DNA from: Loktanella sp. M215
Lineage (GTDB): Bacteria > Pseudomonadota > Alphaproteobacteria > Rhodobacterales > Rhodobacteraceae
Length of the DNA: 64,000 nucleotides
Assembly (NCBI RefSeq): GCF_021735925.1
Contig: NZ_WMEA01000001.1
Span: forward strand, 1,642,001 to 1,706,000
Direction of reading: 5' to 3'
Shown: in pieces, positions 44,181-52,725 of the stretch
How the letters are laid out: each line of letters begins with the position of its first letter
Position numbering within the stretch: the first letter of the stretch is position 1
The notes under the pieces: generated by a model
What the model was told of the DNA's origin: nothing
Databases searched by the model: none
Seen by the model: the letters and a program-made list of their open reading frames with translations, nothing else
Program-made: the position numbers and the translations under genes

Positions 44181-44702
44181 CTAGCTTGCGACCCAGATCA
44201 TCAGGGCGACCAGTGCAAAGAGGATGAGGAGCGCGATGGTGGCGACCCGTCCGGACATGGCGGCATTGGACGGGGCTGCCTTTCCGCCCGCGACCGAGCC
44301 CTCTGCCGCGGCAGAGGTCATGGGGGCGGGGGGAATCCGCAGCCGGGCCGGATCGCCGGTGGTCGTGACGTGGGTGACCGTGTCGGCGAGGGTCAGCGTG
44401 ACCTCGCGCCCGCGGGCGGCGCGGGACATGATCAGTACGACGACGCCGCGCAGGTCGCGCAGCGCGGGATCGTCGGTCGCGGTATCGGGGATGTCATAGC
44501 CCTGATGCAGATAGTCCATCAGGGACAGCCCGGCCAACTGCCGTGTGTCGACCACGTCGATGAAGTCGGGATCCAGATCATCCGTGCCGAACAGGGCCGC
44601 GAGTGCGGCGGGGGTCCGCTCCTCCAGCCCGGCGGGGGCGGGTGTCCTGATCTTGAAGATCCGGATCAGGCCGTGGTCATCGGCAGGCAGGGTCAGGGTC
44701 AT
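44181..44702 (-). CDS. Uncharacterised protein with one C-terminal membrane helix
   Basis: A 173-residue protein of no family I recognise. The N-terminus, MTLTLPADDHGLIRIFKIRT, is followed by a soluble part with FIDVVDTRQLAGLSLMDYLH, RGVVVLIMSRAARG and TLTLADTVTHVTTTGDPARL. A low-complexity Ala-rich linker and one strong helix, IALLILFALVALMIWVA, close it, so it is a tail-anchored-like membrane protein. It sits between pyrB and the pyrC-like gene on the same strand. Met codons 24 and 36 bases further upstream are alternative starts. Its place suggests a link to the carbamoyltransferase pair, but that is only context. Confidence 0.75.
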   Translation of the reverse strand: MTLTLPADDHGLIRIFKIRTPAPAGLEERTPAALAALFGTDDLDPDFIDVVDTRQLAGLSLMDYLHQGYDIPDTATDDPALRDLRGVVVLIMSRAARGREVTLTLADTVTHVTTTGDPARLRIPPAPMTSAAAEGSVAGGKAAPSNAAMSGRVATIALLILFALVALMIWVAS

Positions 44703-44825
44703 CTTCGGGCCAGCCTTTCTTATCATCTCGTATGTCAACCGGTCTGGGCGGGTCTGGTTCCTGTGCGGCGCAGGATGAGGCCAATCGCAGATGCAGGCAG
44801 GTCCCGGTCCGCGCGGCTTTGACCG

Positions 44826-45776
44826 TCAGGCGACTGCCGCTTTCCGGTCGGCGCGCAGGTTGCGTGCCAGCAGGTCCATCGCGGCCATGCGGACGGCGAC
44901 GCCCATTTCGACCTGCGTCTGGATCACGCTGCGGTTGATGTCGTCGGCGATGGTACCGTCGATTTCGACGCCCCGGTTCATCGGACCCGGATGCATGACG
45001 ATCGCATCGGGTTTCGCGCAGGCAAGCTTGGTCGCGTCGAGGCCGTAGCGGTGGAAATACTCGCGTTCCGACGGGATGAAGCCGCCGTCCATGCGTTCCT
45101 TTTGCAGGCGGAGCATCATGACCACGTCGACGTCGGCCAGACCTTCTTCCATGTCGTCGAACACCTCGACCCCGAATTCGGCGATGCCCGCGGGCATCAG
45201 GGTCGGCGGGCCGATCAGGCGGACGCGGTTTTCCATCTTGCCCAGCAACATGATGTTGGACCGGGCGACCCGGCTGTGCGCGATATCGCCGCAGATCGCG
45301 ACGGAGAGGCGATGCAGGCGCCCCTTGGCGCGGCGGATCGTGAGCGCGTCCAGCAGGGCCTGAGTCGGATGCTCGTGGCGCCCGTCGCCAGCGTTGAGGA
45401 CCGCACAGTTCACCTTTTGCGACAGAAGGTCGACGGCACCCGAGGAGGGGTGGCGCACGACCAGCAGATCGGGGTGCATGGCGTTGAGGGTGAGGGCAGT
45501 GTCGATCAGCGTCTCGCCCTTCTTCACGCTGCTGGACTGCATGCCCATGTTCATCACGTCGGCCCCCAGCTTCTTGCCGGCGAGTTCGAAACTGGCCTGG
45601 GTGCGGGTCGAATTTTCGAAAAACATGTTGATCTGGGTGATGCCGGCCAGCACGTCGCGGTGGGTTTTCCCAGCGCGATTGTCCTCGGCGTAGCTGTCCG
45701 CGAGGTCCAGCAGGGTCGTGATCTCGTCCGGGGCGAGGTGTTCGATGCCGAGCAGGTGGCGGGCGCGGAATGACAT
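44826..45776 (-). CDS. pyrB: Aspartate carbamoyltransferase catalytic subunit
   Basis: A 316-residue ATCase catalytic chain that condenses carbamoyl phosphate and aspartate in pyrimidine synthesis. The carbamoyl-phosphate motif [13 protein letters not shown], the second one, [13 protein letters not shown], and the C-terminal [11 protein letters not shown] are intact. The frame is open far upstream, but only the part from [14 protein letters not shown] belongs to the family. There is no pyrI (regulatory chain) gene nearby; the metal-less PyrC homologue downstream is the likely structural partner. The second copy of the two-hairpin element lies just upstream of the start. Confidence 0.96.
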   Translation of the reverse strand: MSFRARHLLGIEHLAPDEITTLLDLADSYAEDNRAGKTHRDVLAGITQINMFFENSTRTQASFELAGKKLGADVMNMGMQSSSVKKGETLIDTALTLNAMHPDLLVVRHPSSGAVDLLSQKVNCAVLNAGDGRHEHPTQALLDALTIRRAKGRLHRLSVAICGDIAHSRVARSNIMLLGKMENRVRLIGPPTLMPAGIAEFGVEVFDDMEEGLADVDVVMMLRLQKERMDGGFIPSEREYFHRYGLDATKLACAKPDAIVMHPGPMNRGVEIDGTIADDINRSVIQTQVEMGVAVRMAAMDLLARNLRADRKAAVA

Positions 45777-45820
45777 GGGCTCTCCTTCGCTGGTGGCGGG
45801 GTTATAGGCGGGCCGTGGCA

Positions 45821-45880
45821 GGGGGGCCAGCCCCCCCGGCTGCGCCGTCCCCCCGAAGTATTTTCGACCAGAAGAAGGGG
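45821..45880. repeat. Two-hairpin intergenic element, copy 2
   Basis: In the divergent pyrB-glycosylase gap, a G6/C6 hairpin (45821-45826 with 45831-45836) is followed by a CGGC/GCCG hairpin (45837-45847), a C-run, GAAGTATTTT, C and GACCAGAAGAAGG. From the C-run on it is almost identical to the copy at 6384-6445, while the hairpin arms differ but keep pairing. The hairpins read the same on both strands; the 3' tail gives the orientation (plus). Confidence 0.75.
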
Positions 45881-45917
45881 ACTGCGTTTCCCTGCGGGGG
45901 CGGGTAAGGTCGTCGTC

Positions 45918-46715
45918 ATGGAATCGCAGGAAGACTATTGGGCCGCGGTCGCCCTGCTGGACTGGCAGGTCGCGCTGGGGGCGGACGAGGCGATTGGCGA
46001 CGCGCCGGTCGATCGCTATGCGCTGGACGCGGTCGCGCCGAAGCCGGTGCCGGTCGCGGCTGAACGGGGGCAGCGTCCGCCGCCGCCGATCCCGGCGCCC
46101 GAGAGTTTCGACGCGCCCGCATTGGCGCGAGAAGCAGCAGAGGCGGCGCGCGATCTGGACGCGCTGCGGGCCGCACAGGAAGGGTTCACGCTGTGCACCC
46201 TGCAACGCGGTGCGCGGCAGTTCGTCTGGGCCGAAGGCGATCCCGCAGCCCGCGTGATGTGGATCGGCGAAGCGCCCGGTCGGGCGGAGGATCAGGCGGG
46301 GCGTCCCTTTGTCGGACCGGCGGGCACGCTGTTGGACCGGATGCTGGGCGCGATCGGTCTGGACCGGGCGGCCAGCGATCCTGCGCGGGCCGCCTATGTG
46401 CTGCATGTGCTGCCGTGGCGGACGGCGGGGGCGGGGATGCCGCAGCCCGAGGATCTGGCGATGATGCTGCCGTTTCTGGAGCGGCACATCGCACTTGTGC
46501 AGCCCGATATCGTGGTCTGCATGGGCAATGCGCCTTGTCAGGCCTTGCTGGGACGGGCCGGGATCACCCGGATGCGCGGGCAATGGGCCGAGGTGCTGGG
46601 CCGCCCGGCGCTGCCGATGTTCGCCCCCGAGTTCCTGCTGGCGCAGCCCGCAGCCAAGCGCGACGCCTGGACGGATCTGCTGGCCGTGAAGGCGAGACTG
46701 CGGACGACGGCCTAG
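45918..46715 (+). CDS. Uracil-DNA glycosylase family 4/5-like protein
   Basis: A 265-residue protein. A non-conserved Pro-rich N-terminal part (about 1-90) is followed by a uracil-DNA glycosylase-like domain with [20 protein letters not shown] (118-137), [11 protein letters not shown] and the late region [20 protein letters not shown]. In family 4 enzymes four cysteines bind an iron-sulphur cluster; here only Cys93 (TLCTLQRGA) is at a plausible position. The His of the usual HP motif is replaced by Ala (FAPEFLL). Some alphaproteobacterial relatives also lack the cluster, from memory. Activity on uracil is therefore uncertain. Divergent from pyrB. Confidence 0.82.
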   Translation: MESQEDYWAAVALLDWQVALGADEAIGDAPVDRYALDAVAPKPVPVAAERGQRPPPPIPAPESFDAPALAREAAEAARDLDALRAAQEGFTLCTLQRGARQFVWAEGDPAARVMWIGEAPGRAEDQAGRPFVGPAGTLLDRMLGAIGLDRAASDPARAAYVLHVLPWRTAGAGMPQPEDLAMMLPFLERHIALVQPDIVVCMGNAPCQALLGRAGITRMRGQWAEVLGRPALPMFAPEFLLAQPAAKRDAWTDLLAVKARLRTTA

Positions 46716-46776
46716 CCTGACAGGCGGGTCAATTGCGAAGGTGGCGCCCGCGTTTGACCGATTGACAGGGTGCGGG

Positions 46777-48300
46777 TCAGTTCCCGGCGGTCGCGGGCAC
46801 ATCCGTGGCGGGTGTCGCATTGCTGTCCGCAGCCGGGGCGGCCGCGTCCTGGGCCGCCGGCGCGGTCGCAGCATCTGCGGCTGGATCGCCTTCTGCCGGA
46901 GTCGCTGGTGTCAGCAGTGCGCCGTCGGCCCAGTTGCCCGATGTCTCGGCGCCGCTGGCGTAGCGCATGGTGCCCGGCCCTTCGCGGCGGCCGTGGACGA
47001 ACGACCCTTCATAGACATCGCCGTTGGCGTAGGTGGCCGTGCCGGTGCCGGAAATCTCTCCGTCCAGCCATGAGCCCGTGTAGGTAAAACCGTCGGCCAA
47101 GGTGATCGTGCCGGTGCCGTTGCGCTGGCCGTCGCGGAAGTCGCCCGTATAGACCGTGCCGTCCGCGTAGGTTGCGGTGCCGGTGCCGTCGCGCTGACCG
47201 TCGGACCAGCCGCCGGTATAGGTATAGCCGTCGGGGTAGGTCATCTTGCCCTGACCGTCGTTCTTGGCGTTCACGAAGTCGCCCTCGTAGACCAGACCGT
47301 TGGCATAGGTCGCGATGCCTTTGCCGTCGATGACGCCGTTGACCCAGGTGCCTTCGTAGGACGACCCGTCGGGATAGACGATGCGGCCGGTGCCGTTCGC
47401 CAGATCGGCGGTGAAATCGCCGGTGTAGACGGCGCCGTCGGGATAGGTGACTTCGCCCTTGCCCTCGATCTGGCCGTCGACCCAGTCGCCGGTGTAGCGA
47501 TAGCCGTCGGTCCCGGTGAAGGTGCCAGCGCCGCTGCGCACGTCGTCGGCAAAGCCCCCTTCGTAGACGTCGCCGTTGGCGTAGGTGACCTTGCCGGTCC
47601 CGTCGCGCTTGCCGGCGACGAGGGCGCCTTCGTAGATGTCGCCGTTGGGCTGGGTCAGCTTGCCCTGACCCTGGATCTGGCCGTTGACCCAGGTCCCGTC
47701 GTAGATCAGCCCGTCCTTCATCGTGAGGATGCCGGTCCCGTCACGCTCGCCCGCCTTCAGCTCGCCTTCGTAGACGGCGCCGTCGGGGTAGGTGACCTTT
47801 CCGGTGCCTTCCTTGACGCCGTTGATCCAGGGGCCGGTGTATTCATAGCCGTCCGGGCTGCGCATCGTCCCGGTGCCGTGGTGCATGGCGTTGCGGAACT
47901 CGCCTTCGTAGACGACGCCGTTGGCGTAGCGGGCGATGCCGCGTCCGGTGATATCCCCCGCGAGCCAGTCGCCTTCGTAGGTGCCGCCGTCGGCAAAGGT
48001 GATCTTGCCGGTGCCGTCGGGTTTGCCTGCGGCAAATGTGCCTTCGTAGATGGAACCGTTGGGGAACACGGCGCGGCCCTGGCCGCTGATTTCGCCCTGC
48101 ACCCAGTTGCCGGAATATTCATAGCCATTGGGCAGGGTGTAGGTGCCCTGACCGTGCTGCTTGCCGTTCAGGAACGCGCCGGTATAGACGCCGCCGTCGT
48201 CGTATTGCTTGGTTTCCGTGGTCTGGGCCTGCGCCACACCGATCAAGAGGGGGCCCGCAAGGGTCAGTGACAGCAGTGCCGCCGTTGCAAAACGCGTCAT
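46777..48300 (-). CDS. Secreted MORN-repeat protein
   Basis: A 507-residue protein. A signal peptide ([20 protein letters not shown] then GVAQAQ) is followed by 18 consecutive MORN units of exactly 23 residues (39-452), each of the form YxGxWxxGxxxGxGxxxxxDG or close to it, half a unit, and an Ala/Pro/Asp-rich tail of about 45 residues. No enzymatic domain is present. MORN repeats form extended beta-hairpin arrays that in eukaryotes scaffold membranes; secreted bacterial ones are of unknown role. Upstream codons in frame are non-coding antisense of nadE; the ATG at 48300 yields the signal peptide. Confidence 0.9.
   Translation of the reverse strand: MTRFATAALLSLTLAGPLLIGVAQAQTTETKQYDDGGVYTGAFLNGKQHGQGTYTLPNGYEYSGNWVQGEISGQGRAVFPNGSIYEGTFAAGKPDGTGKITFADGGTYEGDWLAGDITGRGIARYANGVVYEGEFRNAMHHGTGTMRSPDGYEYTGPWINGVKEGTGKVTYPDGAVYEGELKAGERDGTGILTMKDGLIYDGTWVNGQIQGQGKLTQPNGDIYEGALVAGKRDGTGKVTYANGDVYEGGFADDVRSGAGTFTGTDGYRYTGDWVDGQIEGKGEVTYPDGAVYTGDFTADLANGTGRIVYPDGSSYEGTWVNGVIDGKGIATYANGLVYEGDFVNAKNDGQGKMTYPDGYTYTGGWSDGQRDGTGTATYADGTVYTGDFRDGQRNGTGTITLADGFTYTGSWLDGEISGTGTATYANGDVYEGSFVHGRREGPGTMRYASGAETSGNWADGALLTPATPAEGDPAADAATAPAAQDAAAPAADSNATPATDVPATAGN
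46945..48186. repeat. 18 x 69-base MORN-coding tandem array
   Basis: The array keeps a perfect 69-base period over 18 units with no insertion or deletion. Units differ in sequence, so it is an old array under selection. Alternating YEG and YTG starts and W/F alternation at the fifth residue suggest that two-unit blocks were duplicated. Confidence 0.88.
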
Positions 48301-48435
48301 GGGTGTTCCTACCTTTGCCTCAGGCGAGATTGGTAAAGAAACCCGCGCCCCGTGACAACGGGCAAGGGCTGCCAACCGGCGGGTTTCCCTTGGCCCGATA
48401 TCTGCTATCTGCGTCACAAACCGGAGAGGTGGCCC

Positions 48436-50097
48436 ATGACCGACCATTACCGCATCACGCTGGCGCAGCTGAACCCGACCGTGGGCGACCTGAAAGGCAA
48501 TGCCGCAAAGGCACTGGACGCGTGGCGGCAGGGACGCGACGCGGGTGCGCAGATGGTCGCCCTGCCGGAGATGTTCATCACCGGCTATCAGACGCAGGAC
48601 CTGATCCGCCGCCGGGGGTTCATCCTTGCCGCCGTGGCCGAGATCGTGGCGCTGGCGGACGCCTGTGCCGACGGGCCGGTCCTGATGATCGGCGGACCGG
48701 CGCTGGAGGGCGTGAAGCTGCACAACAGCTATTACATGCTGAAGGACGGCGTGATCGCGGGCCGGGCGGACAAGTATTTCCTGCCCAACTTCAACGTCTT
48801 CGACGAGGTGCGTCTGTTTTCGCGCGGCCAGATTCAGGGTCCCTTTGCCACGACCGGCCCGCGCATCGGCACGCCGATCTGCGAGGATGCCTGGTATCCG
48901 GACGTGGCCGAGGCGCAGGTCGAGAGTGGGGCAGAGGTGTTGCTGGTGCCGAACGGCAGCCCGTATTTCCGTGACAAGTTCGCCGTGCGGCTGAACAACA
49001 TGGTCGCCCGCGTGATCGAGAACGACGTGCCGCTGGTCTATGTCAACATGGTGGGCGGGCAGGATGACCAGTTCTTTGACGGTGGATCCTTCGTGCTGAA
49101 CCGGCACGGCAAGATGGCCCTGCAGATGCCCTTTGGCGAAGAGGCTGTGGCGCATGTCGATCTGACACGTGATGCCGGGGCTTGGGTTGCAAAGCAGGGT
49201 GCGTTTGCCAAGCATCCCGACAGTCTGGAGCAGGACTATCGCGCGATGGTCGAGACGCTGGGCGATTACTGCCGCAAGGCGGGTTTCAAGAAAGTGCTGC
49301 TGGGCCTGTCCGGCGGCATCGACAGTGCCATCGTCGCGGTGATCGCCGCCGATGCGCTGGGCCCGCAGAACGTGCGCGGTGTCATGCTGCCCAGCAAATA
49401 CACCTCTCGGGCGTCGCTGGACGATGCGCAGAAGGTTGTCGATGCGCTGGGCTGCGCCTTTGACACAGTGCCGATCGCGGGGCCGGTGGATGCGGTGGGC
49501 GAGGCGCTGTCCGGCTTGTTCGCGGGGCTGGAACCTGATCTGACGGAGGAGAACATCCAAAGCCGGATGCGGGGCCTGCTGTTGATGGCGCAATCGAACA
49601 AGTTCGGGGAAATGCTGCTGACGACGGGCAACAAGTCAGAGGTCGCGGTGGGGTACGCCACGATCTATGGCGACATGGCGGGTGGCTACAATCCGATCAA
49701 GGATCTGTACAAGACCCGCGTCTTTGACATCTGCCGGTGGCGCAATGCCAACCACCGCCCCTGGATGAAGGCGCCCGCCGGAGAGATGATTCCGGTCAGC
49801 ATCATCGACAAGCCGCCATCGGCGGAACTGCGGCCCGACCAGCGCGACGATGACAGCCTGCCGCCTTACGACGTTCTTGACGGTATCCTGACGATGCTGG
49901 TCGACGATGAGGCGAGCGTCGCCGATTGTGTCGCCGCAGGATACGCGCGGGAGACGGTGAAGAAGGTCGAACATCTGATCTACATCAGTGAATACAAGCG
50001 CTTTCAGTCCGCCCCCGGCACACGGCTTTCATCGCGCGCCTTCTGGCTGGACCGCCGCTATCCCATCGTGAATCGCTGGCGGGATGACGGGGTTTGA
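48436..50097 (+). CDS. nadE: Glutamine-dependent NAD+ synthetase
   Basis: A 553-residue two-domain enzyme that amidates nicotinate adenine dinucleotide to NAD+. The N-terminal nitrilase-type glutaminase domain has the triad Glu45 (ALPEMF), Lys113 (RADKYFLPNF) and Cys149 (PICEDAW). The C-terminal synthetase domain has the PPi-loop LGLSGGIDSAI near residue 295, LPSKYTSRASLDDA and TGNKSEVAVGYATIYGDMAG. The start follows GGAGAGG and fits the family start. nadD, the preceding step of the same pathway, begins at the right end of the window. Confidence 0.97.
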   Translation: MTDHYRITLAQLNPTVGDLKGNAAKALDAWRQGRDAGAQMVALPEMFITGYQTQDLIRRRGFILAAVAEIVALADACADGPVLMIGGPALEGVKLHNSYYMLKDGVIAGRADKYFLPNFNVFDEVRLFSRGQIQGPFATTGPRIGTPICEDAWYPDVAEAQVESGAEVLLVPNGSPYFRDKFAVRLNNMVARVIENDVPLVYVNMVGGQDDQFFDGGSFVLNRHGKMALQMPFGEEAVAHVDLTRDAGAWVAKQGAFAKHPDSLEQDYRAMVETLGDYCRKAGFKKVLLGLSGGIDSAIVAVIAADALGPQNVRGVMLPSKYTSRASLDDAQKVVDALGCAFDTVPIAGPVDAVGEALSGLFAGLEPDLTEENIQSRMRGLLLMAQSNKFGEMLLTTGNKSEVAVGYATIYGDMAGGYNPIKDLYKTRVFDICRWRNANHRPWMKAPAGEMIPVSIIDKPPSAELRPDQRDDDSLPPYDVLDGILTMLVDDEASVADCVAAGYARETVKKVEHLIYISEYKRFQSAPGTRLSSRAFWLDRRYPIVNRWRDDGV

Positions 50098-50380
50098 GAT
50101 CGACGGCCTGAGGACGGTTTTGCGGGTGCGGCGAGAAGGCGGCAGTCTGAAAATGCGGCCTCTGCTAGGCTGCGGCTGATTTGCGAAGTCGTACGCGCGT
50201 CAAGTGCTTTTTGAGTTGGCTTGTAAAGTGCGCCGATTTTGGCCGTGTCGTCGGAAATCTTTTGCCCATACCCCGTGCGGCACAGGAACGCAGTTCACGG
50301 TCTGCGCATTGTCCTTGCAGATTGCCGATCTTGAGGGCGGTGCCGATAACCGGTGCTGCGGACCGGCGAAGGAACTGTCG

Positions 50381-51064
50381 ATGAAACTGACCACACTGAC
50401 GATCGCATCCGTCATGGCGCTTGGCGCCGCATTGCCCGCCGTGGCGCAGACGACCACCGCAAAGGTCGGCGTTGAGCTGAACGTGCGTGACCAGCCGTCG
50501 CCCTTCGGCGCTGTTCTGGGTGCACTTGAAAAGGATCAGGAAGTCACGATCGATGGCTGCCTGCAGGACATCAGCTGGTGCAAAATCTCGTCCGGCACCA
50601 TGAACGGCTGGGCGTCGGGCCAGTATCTGTACGTTGAAGAGAACGCCAATGCCGTGCCGCTGGTCGATCTGAGCGGTGCTGCCGAGACAGTCACCGTCAT
50701 TCAGGCGACCGAGGAAGGCACGACGAAGACCGACCAGAACGTCGCGGCAACGGCTGCCGGTACCGTCGGCGCGCTGACCGCATTCGCACTGGGCGGACCC
50801 GCCGGTGCCATCGTGGCCGGTGCGATCGCTGGTACTGCCGTGGGTGCGGCCGCTGTCGAGCCGAGTGCCGACACGATCACCTATGTCACGGCCAACCCGG
50901 TCGAGACGGTCTATCTGGATGGCGAAGTCGTCGTCGGTGCCGTGATCCCGGCCGAAGTCACGACCTACGAAGTGCCGCAGCCGGAACTGCGTTACCTGAA
51001 CATCAACGGCCTGCCGGTTCTGGTCGATGCCGAGTCCGGCGCGATCGTGCAGATCGTCCGGTAA
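50381..51064 (+). CDS. Exported SH3-like / DUF1236 protein
   Basis: A 227-residue protein. After the signal peptide MKLTTLTIASVMALGAALPA there is a bacterial SH3-like domain (about 28-85: VELNVRDQPSPFGAVLGALE, ISWCKISSGTMNGWASGQYL). A hydrophobic glycine-zipper-like stretch (about 125-158, GGPAGAIVAGAIAGTAVG) follows, then a C-terminal DUF1236-like region (ANPVETVYLDGEVVVGAVIP, LRYLNINGLPVLVD). SH3b domains often bind cell wall. A strong terminator follows, and the 280-base upstream gap holds the promoter, so it is a single-gene unit. Confidence 0.82.
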   Translation: MKLTTLTIASVMALGAALPAVAQTTTAKVGVELNVRDQPSPFGAVLGALEKDQEVTIDGCLQDISWCKISSGTMNGWASGQYLYVEENANAVPLVDLSGAAETVTVIQATEEGTTKTDQNVAATAAGTVGALTAFALGGPAGAIVAGAIAGTAVGAAAVEPSADTITYVTANPVETVYLDGEVVVGAVIPAEVTTYEVPQPELRYLNINGLPVLVDAESGAIVQIVR

Positions 51065-51090
51065 CACCCGGTCACTGGACAAACGCGAAG

Positions 51091-51121
51091 GGGTCCTGTG
51101 CGTCAGCGCAGGGCCCTTTTT
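51091..51121 (+). terminator. Intrinsic terminator after the SH3-like gene
   Basis: GGGTCCTGTGC pairs with GCGCAGGGCCC (two G-U pairs) around a GTCA loop, directly followed by TTTTTATT, 26 bases beyond the stop. Confidence 0.9.
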
Positions 51122-51232
51122 ATTGTGCCGGACGACCCTGCGGTGTCGAAGGATATGAAACGACCACGCGATGCGTGACTTCGCTGGTCCCTCCGCTATC
51201 TAGACCTTGTCGCAGATCAGAAAGTCCCCCCG

Positions 51233-52693
51233 ATGCACCGCACGAACGATGACGAACCGCTGGCCGGGCGATGGATCGCCATGGCAACCCTTCTTGTCGC
51301 CGGTTTCATGAACCTGATCGACGTCACCATCGTGAACGTCGCGATCCCGTCGCTGCAGCGCGCGTTTGACGCCACCGACAGCCAGATCGAATGGGTCGTG
51401 GCGATCTATATCCTGACCTTTGCCCTGTTGCTGCTGCCGATGGGGCGACTTGGCGACGTCATCGGGCGGCGGCGCATGTTCATTGCGGGCGTCTGTGTGT
51501 TCACCTTCGGATCGGCTTTGTGTGGCATCGCCCCGTCGATCTACGGCCTTGTCGCCGCCCGCGTGGTGCAGGGCATCGGCGGGGCCATGATGACACCGCA
51601 GACGCTGGCCATCGTGCCGGCCCTGTTCGCGCCCAAGGAACGTGGGCTTGCCTTTGCCCTCTTCGGTCTGTCGGCGGGCCTTGCGAGTGTGACCGGCCCG
51701 GTGCTGGGCGGTTTCCTGATCGAGAGCAATATCTCGGGCCTTGATTGGAGGCCGATCTTTCTGGTGAACGTGCCGGTCGGGATTCTTGCCGTTCTGGCGG
51801 CGTTCAAGTTCGTGCCGACCCTGCCGGGCAACAAGGGGCTGGAGATCGACGGCGTGGGCATCGCGCTGGCGGCGATCACGACGCTACTGGTCATGTTCCC
51901 GCTGATCGAGGGGCGGCAGATCGGCTGGCCGGTCTGGATCTTTGTCATGATGGCCGCGGCGCTGCCGATGCTATGGATCTTTATCCTGTGGCAGCGGCAT
52001 CGCGCGGCTGCCGGACGCGCCCAGTTGCTGCCGGTCACCCTGTTTCGCAACAAGGGATTCATGGTCGGCACCGGGCTTGTCATGCTGCTCTTTGCCGGTG
52101 TGCCGGGGTTCTTTCTGGTGCTGGCGATCCTGTTGCAGGTGGGCAATGGATTTTCGCCGCTTGAATCGGGCCTGACGACCATTCCGTTCCCGGTCGGCGT
52201 GCTTTTTGCCTCTGTCGCGGCGGGGCGGATGGGCAACCGGTTCCTGCGGCAGCGGATCAGTGCCGGTGGGCTGTTGCTGGCGACCTGCATGGTGATCCTG
52301 CCCTTTGTCACGCCGCAGGCGGCGGGAGAGATCACGCGCTCTGCCTTCATCATCCCACTGTTTTTGGGCGGCCTCGGGCTGGGCACGGCGATTTCGCCGC
52401 TGTTCAATACGGTGCTGGGGACGGTTGCGGACAACGATACCGGGTCCGCCTCTGGCGCGTTGCAGTCGTTCCAGCAGCTGGGCGGCGCGCTGGGGCTGGC
52501 GGTGATGGGGCAGTTGTTCTTTTCCCATATCGCCGCCGCGCTGCAGGCCGGGGGCGACACGGTGCCGGTCTATTCCGACGCGCTGCGGATGGCGCTGCTA
52601 TTTTCGACGACCAGCTTTGTTGCGCTGGCGCTGCTGGTCTGGCGTCTGCCCGCGCCGGGGGCGCAGAAACTGGACAAACGGCAGGCGGCGTGA
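51233..52693 (+). CDS. MFS multidrug exporter, DHA2 (EmrB/QacA) type
   Basis: A 486-residue protein with about 14 membrane helices. Typical marks are FMNLIDVTIVNVAIPSLQ in helix 1, QIEWVVAIYILTFALLLLPM followed by GRLGDVIGRRRMF between helices 2 and 3, and RVVQGIGGAMMTPQTLAIV with SVTGPVLGGFL (drug/H+ antiporter motif C) in helix 5. It exports hydrophobic compounds by proton antiport. No TetR/MarR regulator is adjacent, so regulation is unknown. It lies 32 bases before gltX on the same strand, close enough for read-through. Confidence 0.92.
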   Translation: MHRTNDDEPLAGRWIAMATLLVAGFMNLIDVTIVNVAIPSLQRAFDATDSQIEWVVAIYILTFALLLLPMGRLGDVIGRRRMFIAGVCVFTFGSALCGIAPSIYGLVAARVVQGIGGAMMTPQTLAIVPALFAPKERGLAFALFGLSAGLASVTGPVLGGFLIESNISGLDWRPIFLVNVPVGILAVLAAFKFVPTLPGNKGLEIDGVGIALAAITTLLVMFPLIEGRQIGWPVWIFVMMAAALPMLWIFILWQRHRAAAGRAQLLPVTLFRNKGFMVGTGLVMLLFAGVPGFFLVLAILLQVGNGFSPLESGLTTIPFPVGVLFASVAAGRMGNRFLRQRISAGGLLLATCMVILPFVTPQAAGEITRSAFIIPLFLGGLGLGTAISPLFNTVLGTVADNDTGSASGALQSFQQLGGALGLAVMGQLFFSHIAAALQAGGDTVPVYSDALRMALLFSTTSFVALALLVWRLPAPGAQKLDKRQAA

Positions 52694-52725
52694 CACAGCA
52701 CTGGCAAAGATAGAGGACGCCGCCC

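Noticed and set aside
45777..46874. Upstream in-frame extension of pyrB across the glycosylase gene
   Set aside because: The conserved protein starts at MSFRARHLL; everything before it is antisense to the glycosylase-like gene and includes the two-hairpin element.
46945..48186. Tandem 69-base array as a CRISPR or satellite
   Set aside because: The period equals 23 codons in frame and the units encode MORN motifs; there are no unique spacers between conserved repeats.
48301..49593. Upstream in-frame extension of the MORN gene across nadE
   Set aside because: The signal peptide starts at 48300, and the extension is antisense to nadE with no similarity to MORN proteins.
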